Positions 19,011 through 28,315 of a stretch of 64,000 nt of DNA are shown here, one piece after another. The translations under genes were made by a program, and so were the position numbers. The stretch is from an uncultured Ligilactobacillus sp. (GTDB lineage: Bacteria > Bacillota > Bacilli > Lactobacillales > Lactobacillaceae). The number at the start of each line of letters is the position of its first letter. Position 1 is the stretch's first letter. The notes beneath the pieces are model-generated. The model saw only the letters and a program-made list of their open reading frames with translations. It had not been told where the DNA came from and searched no databases. The stretch covers positions 1-64,000 of the forward strand of contig CAKPZY010000001.1 in NCBI GenBank assembly GCA_934215475.1, read 5' to 3'.

Positions 19011-20063
19011 TTAATTATGCGGGACCCGCAAAAGATTCATTTCATCTAAGCATTCCGCGATTTGGACAGAATTCCAGGCAGCGCCCTTCAACAAATTATC
19101 TGACACACAATACAAATGAAAAGCATTGGCTTGTTCTTCATCAGCTCGAATACGTCCAACAAAAGTATCTTTTTTGCCCGCCGCGTTGGCAGCTTGCGGG
19201 AAAATTTGATGAGCTGGATCGTCTTGTAAAACAACACCGGGTGCCTGAGCTAAAAGGTCTTGAAGTGTCGAAACTGTGGCACCTTGTTGTTCTAACTCAA
19301 ACCACACGGATTCAGAGTGTGCCACTGGTACTGGTACACGAACACAAGTTGCGGTAACCTGAATACTTTCATCTTCCATGATTTTTTTAGTTTCGTGGAT
19401 CATTTTCCATTCTTCATGAGTGTACCCATTATCTTCAAAAACATCGATCTGAGCTAATGGATTAAACGCAATTTGGAAATGCTTTTTATCACCGCTCACC
19501 GGTAAGACATGCGGTGTATATTCTTTTCCGTGCAAAATTGCATCAGTTTCATCGTGCAATTCTTGCAGTGCAAGGTTTCCTGCGCCTGAAACAGCCTGCA
19601 TTGTGGTAACAATAACTTTTTTCAAACCAAATTTCTGTTTCAACGGTTCTAAAGCTACCACCATTTGAATCGTCGAACAATTAGGATTGGCTATCAGGCC
19701 GTGATGGTTGGCTAAAGCAGCTTTATTGACTTCAGGTACAACCAAAGGAACATCAGGGTCCATCCGAAAGGCACTGGTATTATCAACAACCACTGCTCCA
19801 CGCTTAACTGCTTCAGGAGCAAATTTCTTGGAAACACTCCCGCCGGCGGAGAACAAAGCGAGATCAACACCCTCAAATGAAGAAGGGATCGTCTCTTGAA
19901 CCACCAGATCTTTGCCCTTAAACTGCAGGTGTTTACCTGCAGACCTTTTGGAAGCTAATAGTTTCACACTTGAGATAGGCAGGCTGGTCTGCTCCAACAT
20001 CTGAATCATTCGACCTCCAACAGCTCCCGTGGCTCCGACAACAGCAACATTATATCCACTCAC
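19011..20063 (-). CDS. asd: Aspartate-semialdehyde dehydrogenase
   Basis: Reduces aspartyl phosphate to aspartate semialdehyde with NADPH, at the branch to DAP/lysine and to threonine/methionine. It has the nucleotide-binding motif [10 protein letters not shown], the catalytic Cys in NPNCSTIQM and the active-site His in [15 protein letters not shown] at 20063 is chosen because GAGGGG lies 7 bases upstream; the ATG at 20081 precedes that site. This gives 350 residues. It is the first gene of asd-dapA-rnjB-TPR. No lysine riboswitch is visible in the short leader. Confidence 0.96.
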   Translation of the reverse strand: MSGYNVAVVGATGAVGGRMIQMLEQTSLPISSVKLLASKRSAGKHLQFKGKDLVVQETIPSSFEGVDLALFSAGGSVSKKFAPEAVKRGAVVVDNTSAFRMDPDVPLVVPEVNKAALANHHGLIANPNCSTIQMVVALEPLKQKFGLKKVIVTTMQAVSGAGNLALQELHDETDAILHGKEYTPHVLPVSGDKKHFQIAFNPLAQIDVFEDNGYTHEEWKMIHETKKIMEDESIQVTATCVRVPVPVAHSESVWFELEQQGATVSTLQDLLAQAPGVVLQDDPAHQIFPQAANAAGKKDTFVGRIRADEEQANAFHLYCVSDNLLKGAAWNSVQIAECLDEMNLLRVPHN

Positions 20064-20136
20064 AACTATTCCCCTCTTCATCCTTTTTAAAACTATATTA
20101 TAGCATACTTATGGCACAAATTTAGCCGAAAAACCA

Positions 20137-20166
20137 AAAAGAGCCTTTAAAACGGTATTGGGTCTT
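20137..20166 (-). terminator. Probable terminator of pnp
   Basis: On the minus strand AAGACCC and GGCTCTT can pair with one mismatch around a loop, followed by TTT. The stem is imperfect, so the call is tentative. Confidence 0.4.
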
Positions 20167-20170
20167 ATTT

Positions 20171-22390
20171 TTAATCTTTTTGTTTGATTACAAATTGCGG
20201 GTTTTTCTGTGGATGGCTATGTTCCATTGCAACTGCCCGGGAGGTATGGGCTTCCTTGTTTCTGCTGCCTAATGCAGCCCTTGAATGTGATCCTGTATGT
20301 TCTAGTAAAGCTTTGTGAGAAGCCTTGATGCGATCGTGCAGGTCTACGTCAGTGACTTTGACTTTCATTTTATCTCCAACCGTGACGACGTCCGCTACTT
20401 CATTTACTCGATGGTCTTGTAACTGAGAGATGTGTACTAATGCTTCTTTACCATGGAAAAGCTCAACGAAAGCGCCGAATTTTTCGACTCGAACCACAGT
20501 TGCATCATAAACTTCTCCCACTTTAACTTTCTTGGTCAACATTCTAATAATATTCTTTGTCCGATCGATCTCATTTTGTTCACTCGACATGATACGAACT
20601 GTCCCGTCCTCGTCGATATCGATTTTGACTCCAGTTTCAGCGATAATTTTATTTATCGTTTCTCCACCCTTACCGATCACAACCTTTATTTGATCTTGAT
20701 CGATTTGCATCGTTGTAACCTTTGGAGCATATGGAGATAGGTGCTTGCGCGGAGCAGCAATAGTTTTTTCAATTACTCCTAAGATCTGCAATCTGGCCTT
20801 CCGTGCTTGCTGTAAAGCTACTCCCAAAATTTCACGATCTACACCGTCTACTTTAATATCCATTTGCAAAGCCGTAATACCGGTTTTTGTCCCTGCAACT
20901 TTAAAGTCCATATCTCCTAGATGATCCTCTATTCCTTGAATATCAGTCAAAATAGTATAATTTGAACCATCCTTGACCAGACCCATTGCAATTCCTGCCA
21001 CAGGCGCCTTTATTGGAACACCAGCAGCCATCAAAGCAAGGGTCCCAGCACAAATACTGGCTTGAGAAGATGATCCATTTGATTCCAAAACATCAGCAAC
21101 CAATCTAATAGTATATGGGAAATCATCGGTCGAAGGAATCACCGGTTTGAGGGCCCGTTCTCCTAGTGCCCCATGACCGATCTCTCGCCGACCTGGTGCT
21201 CGCATCCGTCCAGTCTCACCCACTGAAAATTGGGGAAAATTGTACTGATGAATAAAGTTTTTGATTTTTTCTTCGCCTAAATCATCGATCGTTTGACCTT
21301 CAGACAGAGGTGCTAAAGTTAGGGTCGATAAAACTTGCGTTTGACCGCGGGTGAACAAACCAGAACCATGGACTCTTGGAATGTAGTCAACTTTAGCATC
21401 CAACGAACGGATCTGATCGCACTGACGATGGTCAGGGCGAACCTTGTCTACAGTTATCAATTTACGGACGATTTTTCTCTCCAAATCATCCAATATTTCG
21501 GATACTTCATCCAGATCAATGTCATCCACACTTGAATTACCTTCAGATAAAGCGGCATAATGATCTAATATCATGTCCTTGACTGCGGTTACATTTTGAT
21601 CACGCTCTTGCTTATCGTCTGTCAAAATAGCTGAGCGTAAACTATCGGCAACTTGGGCAGTGATTTCTGCAATTAGATCGTCATCAGGGTGTTCAACTGA
21701 AAATTCCATTTTTGGAAGGCCGATATCAGCAACGATTTTTTGTTGAAACTCACATAGTCTTTGAACCTCTTTTTCTCCAAACTCTAAGGCATCCAAAACA
21801 TCTTCTTCAGAAACTTGCTGGCACCCGGCTTCGACCATGTTGATATTGGCAGCTGTCCCAGCAACGGTAATGTCCATGTCAGATCCTGCCAATTGTTCCT
21901 GTGTTGGGCCGATCACTAAATTTCCTGCGATCCGGCCGACCTCGACACCAGCCACCGGTCCCTCAAACGGAATTTGAGAAATGCATAAGCAAAGCGAACT
22001 GCCTAACATAGCCGCAAGGGCAGGAGAACAATCTGGCTCAGTACTTAGTACGGTATTGGTGATTTGAACTTCATCTTTAAACCCGTCTGGAAAAAGGGGC
22101 CTAATTGGCCGGTCGATCATTCTGGCAGTTAAAGTTGCTCCGTCGCTTGGTTTACCCTCTCGCTTAATAAAACCACCAGGCATTTTACCGCTCGCATACT
22201 TTTTTTCCTCATAATTGATAGTCAGCGGGAAAAAACCGGCATTGGTGGCCGGTTTACTGACGACGGCTGACAAAACAGTCGTTGCTCCATACCGGACCAA
22301 AACAGCACCATCCGCTTGTTTTGCGACCTCACCATTTTCAACCGTCAAATCATGTCCGGCAAACTTGATCGTATATGTACTCTTGACCAT
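20171..22390 (-). CDS. pnp: Polyribonucleotide nucleotidyltransferase (PNPase)
   Basis: Phosphorolytic 3'-5' exoribonuclease of the RNA-decay machinery. There are two RNase PH cores; the second has [14 protein letters not shown] and [13 protein letters not shown] domain with [13 protein letters not shown] and an S1 domain ([20 protein letters not shown]) follow. The 739-residue length is typical, with a tail after S1 rich in His and Ser. ATG at 22390 follows GGAGGTAC. It lies downstream of rpsO, the common firmicute order, although the rpsO terminator suggests a separate or read-through transcript. Confidence 0.98.
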   Translation of the reverse strand: MVKSTYTIKFAGHDLTVENGEVAKQADGAVLVRYGATTVLSAVVSKPATNAGFFPLTINYEEKKYASGKMPGGFIKREGKPSDGATLTARMIDRPIRPLFPDGFKDEVQITNTVLSTEPDCSPALAAMLGSSLCLCISQIPFEGPVAGVEVGRIAGNLVIGPTQEQLAGSDMDITVAGTAANINMVEAGCQQVSEEDVLDALEFGEKEVQRLCEFQQKIVADIGLPKMEFSVEHPDDDLIAEITAQVADSLRSAILTDDKQERDQNVTAVKDMILDHYAALSEGNSSVDDIDLDEVSEILDDLERKIVRKLITVDKVRPDHRQCDQIRSLDAKVDYIPRVHGSGLFTRGQTQVLSTLTLAPLSEGQTIDDLGEEKIKNFIHQYNFPQFSVGETGRMRAPGRREIGHGALGERALKPVIPSTDDFPYTIRLVADVLESNGSSSQASICAGTLALMAAGVPIKAPVAGIAMGLVKDGSNYTILTDIQGIEDHLGDMDFKVAGTKTGITALQMDIKVDGVDREILGVALQQARKARLQILGVIEKTIAAPRKHLSPYAPKVTTMQIDQDQIKVVIGKGGETINKIIAETGVKIDIDEDGTVRIMSSEQNEIDRTKNIIRMLTKKVKVGEVYDATVVRVEKFGAFVELFHGKEALVHISQLQDHRVNEVADVVTVGDKMKVKVTDVDLHDRIKASHKALLEHTGSHSRAALGSRNKEAHTSRAVAMEHSHPQKNPQFVIKQKD

Positions 22391-22545
22391 AGTCTAGTAC
22401 CTCCATATAATTACTTAACCGTAAAATTTTTGAATAACTTTAAATTATTTATATTATACAATTTTTGAAACCGCTTTTGCACTCTCCTGGTTAGATAAAT
22501 TATTAGTAACAATAAATTTGACTAGAAAGTCATCCTGCAAAAGAT

Positions 22546-22579
22546 AAAAAAAATCGAAAACCGCCTAAACGATTTTCGA
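22546..22579 (-). terminator. Terminator of rpsO
   Basis: TCGAAAATCG and CGGTTTTCGA (minus strand, one T-G pair) around a 6-base loop are followed by a long T-run, beginning 11 bases after the rpsO stop. Confidence 0.9.
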
Positions 22580-22590
22580 CTTTCTTATTA

Positions 22591-22860
22591 TTAACGACGT
22601 AAGCCAAGGCTTTGAATCAAATCACGGTAACGGTGAATATCTTCACTGCGCAAGTATGCCAATAAATTACGACGATGTCCGATCTTCTTAAGCAAACCAC
22701 GTTGAGAAGCATAATCCTTCTTGTGAGTGCTGATATGTTCGTTCAATTCATTGATATCAGCAGTCAAAACTGCGATTTGAACTTCAGCAGAACCTGTATC
22801 GCCATCGTGGCGAGCGTACTTCTGCATTACTTCGTTTTTCTTTTCCTTAGAAATTGCCAT
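22591..22860 (-). CDS. rpsO: 30S ribosomal protein S15
   Basis: Primary 16S rRNA-binding protein that organises the platform of the small subunit. The sequence contains the family core [16 protein letters not shown], then [22 protein letters not shown] at 22860 ([10 protein letters not shown]) gives the standard 89 residues and is preceded by GGAAGGGTGGG; the longer upstream frame is leader RNA. The leader is structured (see next entry), consistent with the autogenous control known for S15 in many bacteria. Confidence 0.98.
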   Translation of the reverse strand: MAISKEKKNEVMQKYARHDGDTGSAEVQIAVLTADINELNEHISTHKKDYASQRGLLKKIGHRRNLLAYLRSEDIHRYRDLIQSLGLRR

Positions 22861-22958
22861 TGGTGATTCCCACCCTTCCAAATTTTTTACACCTTGAACC
22901 GTGTAAACCGGCGGTGAGTTCCGAGTATACTCAGTCAAAGGCTGGTACCTTTAGCACC
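22861..22958 (-). promoter_or_regulatory. rpsO leader, possible S15 autoregulatory RNA
   Basis: From the predicted transcription start near 22958 to the ATG there are about 98 bases. They contain a 7-bp hairpin TTTACAC/GTGTAAA (22886-22907) just before the ribosome binding site and a second palindrome (GAGTATACTC). S15 is known to repress its own translation through leader structures in several phyla. Whether this leader matches a known class needs covariance analysis. Confidence 0.45.
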
Positions 22959-22964
22959 TCTATT

Positions 22965-22993
22965 AATCTACTAAATATCGAGACAAAATGCAA
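22965..22993 (-). promoter_or_regulatory. rpsO promoter
   Basis: TTGCAT (22993-22988) and TAGATT (22970-22965) on the minus strand with a 17-base spacer. Confidence 0.5.
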
Positions 22994-23200
22994 GTTAATT
23001 TATTTTTCAGGCATATATTCATTTTTTGACAACGCTCCCGAACAAAATATCCTTTGTTACTTTATAGTGTCAAAAATAACTTTTTACACCTGGCATAAAG
23101 CTCTAACATTAGACAATAACTAGTTATGATCAGAACAATTTTTTACATATACGAAAAATGTCCGCAAGTCAAGACTATTTTCTAACAATAACAATTTTTA
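22994..23200. other. Intergenic DNA between divergent rpsO and rpsT
   Basis: A/T-rich spacer between the two divergent ribosomal-protein promoters. I see no gene, hairpin with T-tract or repeat in it. Confidence 0.5.
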
Positions 23201-23229
23201 TTGCATTGTGAGTCATGCTCTTGTATAAT
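23201..23229 (+). promoter_or_regulatory. rpsT promoter
   Basis: TTGCAT at 23201-23206 and consensus TATAAT at 23224-23229 with a 17-base spacer, about 60 bases before the rpsT start. Confidence 0.75.
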
Positions 23230-23290
23230 TGTTGATGTTGAAATTAAATGATTACCGTTACTGGAATCACACAAAGTGGAGGTGACATCA

Positions 23291-23545
23291 ATGCCAATTA
23301 TTAAATCCGCAATTAAACGTGTTAAAACAAACGAAAATGCAAATGCACATAATTCTGCTCAATTAAGCCAAATGCGCAGTGCAATTAAAAAGTTTGAAAG
23401 TGCTAAAACCGCTGGAGCTGATAATGCTCAAACATTATTCAACCAAGCAGTTTCTGCAATTGACAAGGCCTACTCAAAAGGCTTGATCAAAGCTAATAAA
23501 GCCGCTCGGGACAAATCTCGGATGGCCGCTCGTTTAGCTAAATAA
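23291..23545 (+). CDS. rpsT: 30S ribosomal protein S20
   Basis: Helical 16S rRNA-binding protein of the small subunit. The N-terminal [20 protein letters not shown] and the ending [20 protein letters not shown] are characteristic. ATG at 23291 gives 84 residues, with GGAGGTGA upstream; the in-frame ATG at 23276 precedes that site. It is transcribed alone, opposite to all neighbours, with its own promoter and terminator. Confidence 0.97.
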   Translation: MPIIKSAIKRVKTNENANAHNSAQLSQMRSAIKKFESAKTAGADNAQTLFNQAVSAIDKAYSKGLIKANKAARDKSRMAARLAK

Positions 23546-23553
23546 TCTTCAAA

Positions 23554-23585
23554 ACCCCATCGCCAAAAAGCGATGGGTTTTTTTC
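23554..23585 (+). terminator. Terminator of rpsT
   Basis: CCCATCGC, a 6-base loop and GCGATGGG followed by seven T's. Confidence 0.92.
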
Positions 23586-23614
23586 ACCTTCCTGATTTTT
23601 TCCTCTTGTTTAAC

Positions 23615-24643
23615 CTACGCCGCCCGATGCTGATTAAAATTTAATAAAAAAAGTTGAAAAAGTAATTCTGGAGCAATCGAAGTTGACTTCATTTTTTCTT
23701 CGACATGAATCAATCCTAAAAAAGCATTTTTCAAATCATCTCGTTTGAAAGACCGATCCTTACGAAGAGCCAATTTAACGCGGTATGGGTGTGCTTTAAG
23801 CTGTTTTGCAATAGTCCCTTGATCATACCCATGTTCACGTAAAATCATTACTTGTAACATCAGTCTAAATTGACCTTCTAAAATTGCATTGATCTTAAGC
23901 GGCTCCTCTCTTTGCAAGAGTAATTCTCGATACATGACCAGGGCTTTGTTTACTTTTCTGCCCAAAACTAAGTCAACTAAATCAAAGACATTTTGTTCGA
24001 AAGAACGCGCTACTAACCTAACTATTTCTTCCTTGCGAATCATTTTAGTATCAGCAGTTGAAAGCAGCAGTTTAGGCAGCTCATTCATTATAGCGGTTAG
24101 CTTTGCACCTGTCCTCTCTAATAAAAGATCCACGGCGCCTGGCTCGATCTGCCAATTTTTCTTTTGTAATTCTTTTAAAAGTGTGCTCCGGACTTCATTT
24201 TCCTTTGGTGGCTTACAATCAATAATTTCTGCTATCCGCTTTAACTGCTTGGTTATTTTTTTCCGTTCGTCTAACTTCGGATACGGAGCCAAAAACACCA
24301 AGATCGTGGCAGTTTCTGGATTCTTCAAATATTTCACAAGTCCATCTAGATCATGTTCTAAAGAATTCTTCGGTCTAATTGCAGTTAAAAAATAAGGCCG
24401 TTCAATAAACACAAGACGATGATCTCCGAAAAAAGGCAAAGACATTGCATCATTTAGGGCAACAGATAAATTAACTGATTCCATGTCATAACGCCCCACG
24501 TTAAACTCTCTTTGCTCTGGTGGGACCAAATTCGACAAGAAATTTTTAAACTTGTCTTGCAAATAAGACTCAGACCCTAAGGCAACGTAAACTGGGGAAA
24601 TATTTCCCTTCGAAATGTTTTTAATGGCTTGCTCAACTCGCAT
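23615..24643 (-). CDS. holA: DNA polymerase III delta subunit
   Basis: Clamp-loader subunit that opens the beta sliding clamp at the replication fork. The 342-residue sequence has the family N-terminus (SPVYVALGSESYLQDKF), the degenerate AAA-like region with VFIERPYFLT, and the C-terminal helical collar region (LRKDRSFKRDDLKNAFLGLI). It lies 27 bases downstream of comEC, the usual position in firmicutes, and closes the comEA-comEB-comEC-holA run. Because holA is essential it may also have a promoter inside comEC. Confidence 0.94.
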   Translation of the reverse strand: MRVEQAIKNISKGNISPVYVALGSESYLQDKFKNFLSNLVPPEQREFNVGRYDMESVNLSVALNDAMSLPFFGDHRLVFIERPYFLTAIRPKNSLEHDLDGLVKYLKNPETATILVFLAPYPKLDERKKITKQLKRIAEIIDCKPPKENEVRSTLLKELQKKNWQIEPGAVDLLLERTGAKLTAIMNELPKLLLSTADTKMIRKEEIVRLVARSFEQNVFDLVDLVLGRKVNKALVMYRELLLQREEPLKINAILEGQFRLMLQVMILREHGYDQGTIAKQLKAHPYRVKLALRKDRSFKRDDLKNAFLGLIHVEEKMKSTSIAPELLFQLFLLNFNQHRAA

Positions 24644-24670
24644 GATAAACCTTCTTTATTATATTTCTTA

Positions 24671-26926
24671 TTAATAAACAAATTTTGTGATTTTGACCTG
24701 ATTAGCTGGGTAACGGATAACTTTTATCATACCATCACGGGCGGTCAAAAGATAAGGAACGTGAAACTTTTTTAGAGTAATCATTGTTTCTTGATTAGGA
24801 TGGCCGTAGCGATTATTTTTTCCTGCTGAAATAATGGCTAGTTTTGGCTGCAGATGCTCAATAAACTTTGGAGCACTTGCTGTCTTACTCCCATGATGAC
24901 CAGTTTTCATAATATCAGCGTGTATCGCAGGATATTTTTGCATGACCTTCAATTCATTTGGTTGATCCAAATCTCCAGTAAAAAGGACAGCCAAACTATA
25001 AAAGTGATATAACAAGACTAAAGAATCTTCGTTTTTCCCTGCCCCACTGCTAAAAGGATGCAAAACTTGCAAGATGTGATCATTACCTGCTTTTATTCTG
25101 TCGGTTACTGGTAATACATTTTTCATGGTCAGACCTGAAAGTCTTAAGCGTTGCCTAAAGCTCGTCAGCTCTTCCATTCCAGCTGGGACAATTATTTGTT
25201 TAACAGAAATACCCCTGCTGATACTCGGAAAATTTCCGACATGATCGGTATCTTGATGTGTCAAATACATTTGGTCAATATGATCGATACCTTTACTATG
25301 TAAATAGTTTACGACGACAGTTTCACCACTAGTTCGGCTATTTTTAACCTGCCATTTTTGAGAAGCAAAGGAAAGCTTACCGCCAGTATCGATCAAAATT
25401 ATCTGCCGATCAAAGCGGGTCCTGATCAAGGAACAATCTCCCTGTCCGATATCAAAATAAGTGACTTCACTAGTCAATGGAAAATGGAGCCCACTAAATA
25501 CAGCCAAGTAAGATATTCCAAGGACGGCAGTTAATTTTCTCGGAAATTTTGTGACCTCATAAATCAACATTAATGCCAACCAGAACAAAACAAAAAACAA
25601 CGGTGGTTTGCCGAATGTAATCGTTCCTGGCAAACCTGCACCCCAACCCAGAGACCCTTGTAAAATCAGCAAAATTTTATTGCAGAACATTTCCAGTGGT
25701 GGACAAATTGCTCCTCCCAGCACTACCGGAAAAATGATCCAATCAAAGATAGGGCCAATAAAGATCGACAATGGTATTGTCCAGATGTTCCAAGTAAATG
25801 TGTGCCACAAAATTACCGGAATACTATACCCGCCCATTTTAAGGCCAACTAGAAATTGATTATTCTTACGGTCCAGTAAAAGGATCAACGTCAGTAAATA
25901 ACTGAGTTGTGCAGCCAAAGAAAATACAGCTGCCGGTCGAAGATACAGATTAACTAGCAAAACAAGTGACCAACATTCAATTCCACTCAACTTCCAAGGG
26001 CTAAAAGAAACACTAAAAATATGAAGCCATGACATCAAGATAGAACGGACCAGCCCCAATGAGCCTCCACCAATGATCCCATAAACAGGCAAAATGATCA
26101 GTAGGAGAATGTTCGTTGTTTCCCTAGTAATGCGTGCTTTTCTCATTAGGTATCTAATAACACTGACTAAATAAAAAACATGCATGCCTGAGAGAGTGAA
26201 AAGATACAGCAATCCCAGCTTATTGATTTGATCCATCGTGTCTTGAAAATTCTGACTCTGATATCCTAAAAGAAGGACTTGGATAAACCAACCGAGAGGC
26301 TGGGGCATCTTTTCCAGACGATCAACCATCTTCTTCCGTAACGTGTGGAAAAAAGCATTGAATTGTTCAAGCCGATTCATTCTATGTAAAGAGCTACTAT
26401 AGTCGCACTTCTCTACCTGAATTTCATTGCTGACGCCTTTTCCTAACATATACTGGCGAAAATCAAACTCATTTTCGTTGGTTGGTCCAGGAATTGAGGA
26501 TACTTTACCGCTAACTTTAAGCGTGAGAGGAATTTCTATGTTATTAAAATAATTTTTTTCTTCTTCAGTCTTAAAATGATAGTAAACCAAGATTGGTTGA
26601 TGCTTCTCATTCCAGTACCCAGAGACCTTGAGTAGATCACCATTGATCAAATACTCGTCCGGTTGCAAAGAAATATGAATATCAGACACGTTAATTGGGT
26701 TATAATATGTGTCATTTTGCATTCTTTGTTGCCACAAAAATAAAAAAATTCCCCAGCAAACACAAAAGCAGATATTAGAGGCAAACAGCAGCTGTCTATC
26801 AGTTTTCCAGATCCTGACCTGCAACAAAAGCCAAATCAAGAACCATAATAATGAATGCGCAAAAATGGCCAGCGTTAAAAATAATGCAGCAAGACTGTAA
26901 AAGAAAAGATAAAACTTGCGCGTTAT
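24671..26926 (-). CDS. comEC: DNA uptake channel ComEC/Rec2, apparent AUA start
   Basis: Polytopic membrane protein that carries single-stranded DNA into the cell during transformation. It has an N-terminal hydrophobic block, an OB-like region, the Competence membrane domain, and a C-terminal metallo-beta-lactamase domain with HQDTDHVGN. The frame is open far upstream of its first standard start (TTG 26839, no ribosome binding site). It continues in frame through hydrophobic codons to ATA at 26926, preceded by AGGAG with 5-base spacing. ATAA overlaps the comEB stop. From ATA the protein has 751 residues and a proper basic-then-hydrophobic N-terminus (TRKFYLFFYSLAALFLTLAI). An ancestral ATGA overlap changed to ATAA is the simplest reading. 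Confidence 0.85.
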   Translation of the reverse strand: MTRKFYLFFYSLAALFLTLAIFAHSLLWFLIWLLLQVRIWKTDRQLLFASNICFCVCWGIFLFLWQQRMQNDTYYNPINVSDIHISLQPDEYLINGDLLKVSGYWNEKHQPILVYYHFKTEEEKNYFNNIEIPLTLKVSGKVSSIPGPTNENEFDFRQYMLGKGVSNEIQVEKCDYSSSLHRMNRLEQFNAFFHTLRKKMVDRLEKMPQPLGWFIQVLLLGYQSQNFQDTMDQINKLGLLYLFTLSGMHVFYLVSVIRYLMRKARITRETTNILLLIILPVYGIIGGGSLGLVRSILMSWLHIFSVSFSPWKLSGIECWSLVLLVNLYLRPAAVFSLAAQLSYLLTLILLLDRKNNQFLVGLKMGGYSIPVILWHTFTWNIWTIPLSIFIGPIFDWIIFPVVLGGAICPPLEMFCNKILLILQGSLGWGAGLPGTITFGKPPLFFVLFWLALMLIYEVTKFPRKLTAVLGISYLAVFSGLHFPLTSEVTYFDIGQGDCSLIRTRFDRQIILIDTGGKLSFASQKWQVKNSRTSGETVVVNYLHSKGIDHIDQMYLTHQDTDHVGNFPSISRGISVKQIIVPAGMEELTSFRQRLRLSGLTMKNVLPVTDRIKAGNDHILQVLHPFSSGAGKNEDSLVLLYHFYSLAVLFTGDLDQPNELKVMQKYPAIHADIMKTGHHGSKTASAPKFIEHLQPKLAIISAGKNNRYGHPNQETMITLKKFHVPYLLTARDGMIKVIRYPANQVKITKFVY

Positions 26927-27414
26927 TGTTGCTCCTGGTTATTGAAATGTTCATCTGTAAAAATATCATTCAAATATTTCGGATCAATTTCAACATGCTG
27001 AGTAGCAATATGTTTTCTCTCCAATAAACAAATTGCGTATGGATCATTATGATAGTTGCGTAAATAATATATTTTATGAACTCCCGCTTGTAGCAACATT
27101 TTTGTACACTGCAAACAAGGAAAATCTGTGACGTAGATCTCTGCTCCATCACTGGCAACTCCAAATTTTGCGCATTGCAAAACAGCATTCATTTCAGCGT
27201 GGATCGTTCTTACGCAATGACCATCAACTAAATAACATCCTTCATCTATACAATGAATGTCCCCTGAAACAGAACCATTATATCCTCCAGCAATTATCCT
27301 TTTATCGCGCACCAAAATTGCACCGACAGAAAGGCGTGTACAAGTACTGCGGGTTGATAATAGAACAGCCTGGGCCATAAAATATTGATCCCATGGGATC
27401 CTTTCTTTTCGCAT
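26923..27414 (-). CDS. comEB: ComE operon protein 2, dCMP deaminase family
   Basis: Zinc-dependent deaminase of the dCMP/cytidine family. It has the catalytic HAE motif in RTIHAEMNAVLQC and the zinc Cys pair in FPCLQCTKML. ATG at 27414 (MRKERIPWDQ) is preceded by GGGAG, giving 163 residues. It could supply dUMP for thymidylate synthesis. Its place in the competence operon is conserved in firmicutes but it is dispensable for transformation in Bacillus. Its stop codon TAA overlaps the apparent comEC start. Confidence 0.95.
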   Translation of the reverse strand: MRKERIPWDQYFMAQAVLLSTRSTCTRLSVGAILVRDKRIIAGGYNGSVSGDIHCIDEGCYLVDGHCVRTIHAEMNAVLQCAKFGVASDGAEIYVTDFPCLQCTKMLLQAGVHKIYYLRNYHNDPYAICLLERKHIATQHVEIDPKYLNDIFTDEHFNNQEQQ

Positions 27415-27505
27415 ATTGAACCACTCCCAATTAGTATTGAAACAAGTATAGCATAACAAAATTTTTGTTTAAAATTCACTACCGGAGATCTACCTTTAGC
27501 CGTAT

Positions 27506-28246
27506 TTACACAGTAATTTGATCTGCCAAAGCAGCGTATGTTTTATCCCCGATGCCCGAAACGCTTTTTAGATCTTCAATGCTTTTAAAATTACCGTTTT
27601 GCTGCCTATAGGCTATAATTTGGTCAGCCTTTTTATCTCCAATACCATTTAACTGCGTCAACTGCTCTTTGGTAGCAGTATTCAAATTAATTTTCACCCC
27701 TTGCTCGCTGCTGTCTGTTTCTGTGTTAATTTCATTACTGGCAAGATCAGAGTCTGTAAGATTATCATCAGCATTACTTTGCGTGATCAAGACAGGGCTT
27801 TTTAACGTAGTTTTTTCTCCCTTAACTGGTATATAAATCAGCATTTGGTCGACCAGTTTATGAGCAAGGTTGACTTGGTCCAAATCGGCATTTTTAGTGG
27901 TACCTCCAGCTTGCTTTAATACAGCATCTACTCTTTGATCTGCTCGGATCTTGATCACGCCTGGATGGATCACCGCACCTTTAACGTCGACTTGTATTTT
28001 TTGGTGATCATTTTTGTCTGTTCCAGCAGTGCTTGGAGGAGTAACGGTACTAGATTCGACAGATACCGGACTGCTAATGCTGCTTTGACTTTCCAATTCT
28101 TTCTGACTAGTTGATCCTTGGTTGTCAAAAATGGTGGTTTGCGCGTTGATCTTAGCCATCATCATTGTGATCACAACTGCTAAACATACAATGACAACAG
28201 CAATTGTGACTTTATGTTCTCCCCACAACTCTTGTATCCTTTCCAT
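27506..28246 (-). CDS. comEA: Competence protein ComEA, DNA receptor
   Basis: Membrane-anchored double-stranded-DNA receptor for transformation. One N-terminal membrane helix (VTIAVVIVCLAVVITMMM), a Ser/Thr-rich linker and a SLBB domain (about 100-160) precede a C-terminal double helix-hairpin-helix (NLNTATKEQLTQLNGIGDKK and SIEDLKSVSGIGDKTYAAL). ATG at 28246 follows AAAGGAG; the longer frame includes leader. The product has 246 residues. A competence-box-like sequence lies about 27 bases upstream, inside the end of the preceding terminator. Confidence 0.96.
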   Translation of the reverse strand: MERIQELWGEHKVTIAVVIVCLAVVITMMMAKINAQTTIFDNQGSTSQKELESQSSISSPVSVESSTVTPPSTAGTDKNDHQKIQVDVKGAVIHPGVIKIRADQRVDAVLKQAGGTTKNADLDQVNLAHKLVDQMLIYIPVKGEKTTLKSPVLITQSNADDNLTDSDLASNEINTETDSSEQGVKINLNTATKEQLTQLNGIGDKKADQIIAYRQQNGNFKSIEDLKSVSGIGDKTYAALADQITV

Positions 28247-28272
28247 AAATATTCTCCTTTCATTGTTTATAA

Positions 28273-28284
28273 ATACGCAAAAAA
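28273..28284 (-). promoter_or_regulatory. Possible ComX/SigH-type competence box of comEA
   Basis: On the minus strand TTTTTTGCGTAT resembles the streptococcal competence box TTTTTNCGAATA (9 of 11 defined positions match), placed about 27 bases before the comEA start. It overlaps the T-tract of the upstream terminator, so the T-run matches are partly expected by chance. Confidence 0.35.
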
Positions 28285-28313
28285 GAGAAATTTCCATCTG
28301 AATTTCTCTTTTT
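28277..28313 (-). terminator. Terminator after the SepM-type protease gene
   Basis: A 13-bp perfect stem (28280-28292 with 28301-28313), an 8-base loop and a following T-run on the minus strand begin 3 bases past the protease stop. It separates the coaD-sepM run from the com operon and leaves only about 30 bases before comEA. Confidence 0.88.
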
Positions 28314-28315
28314 GA

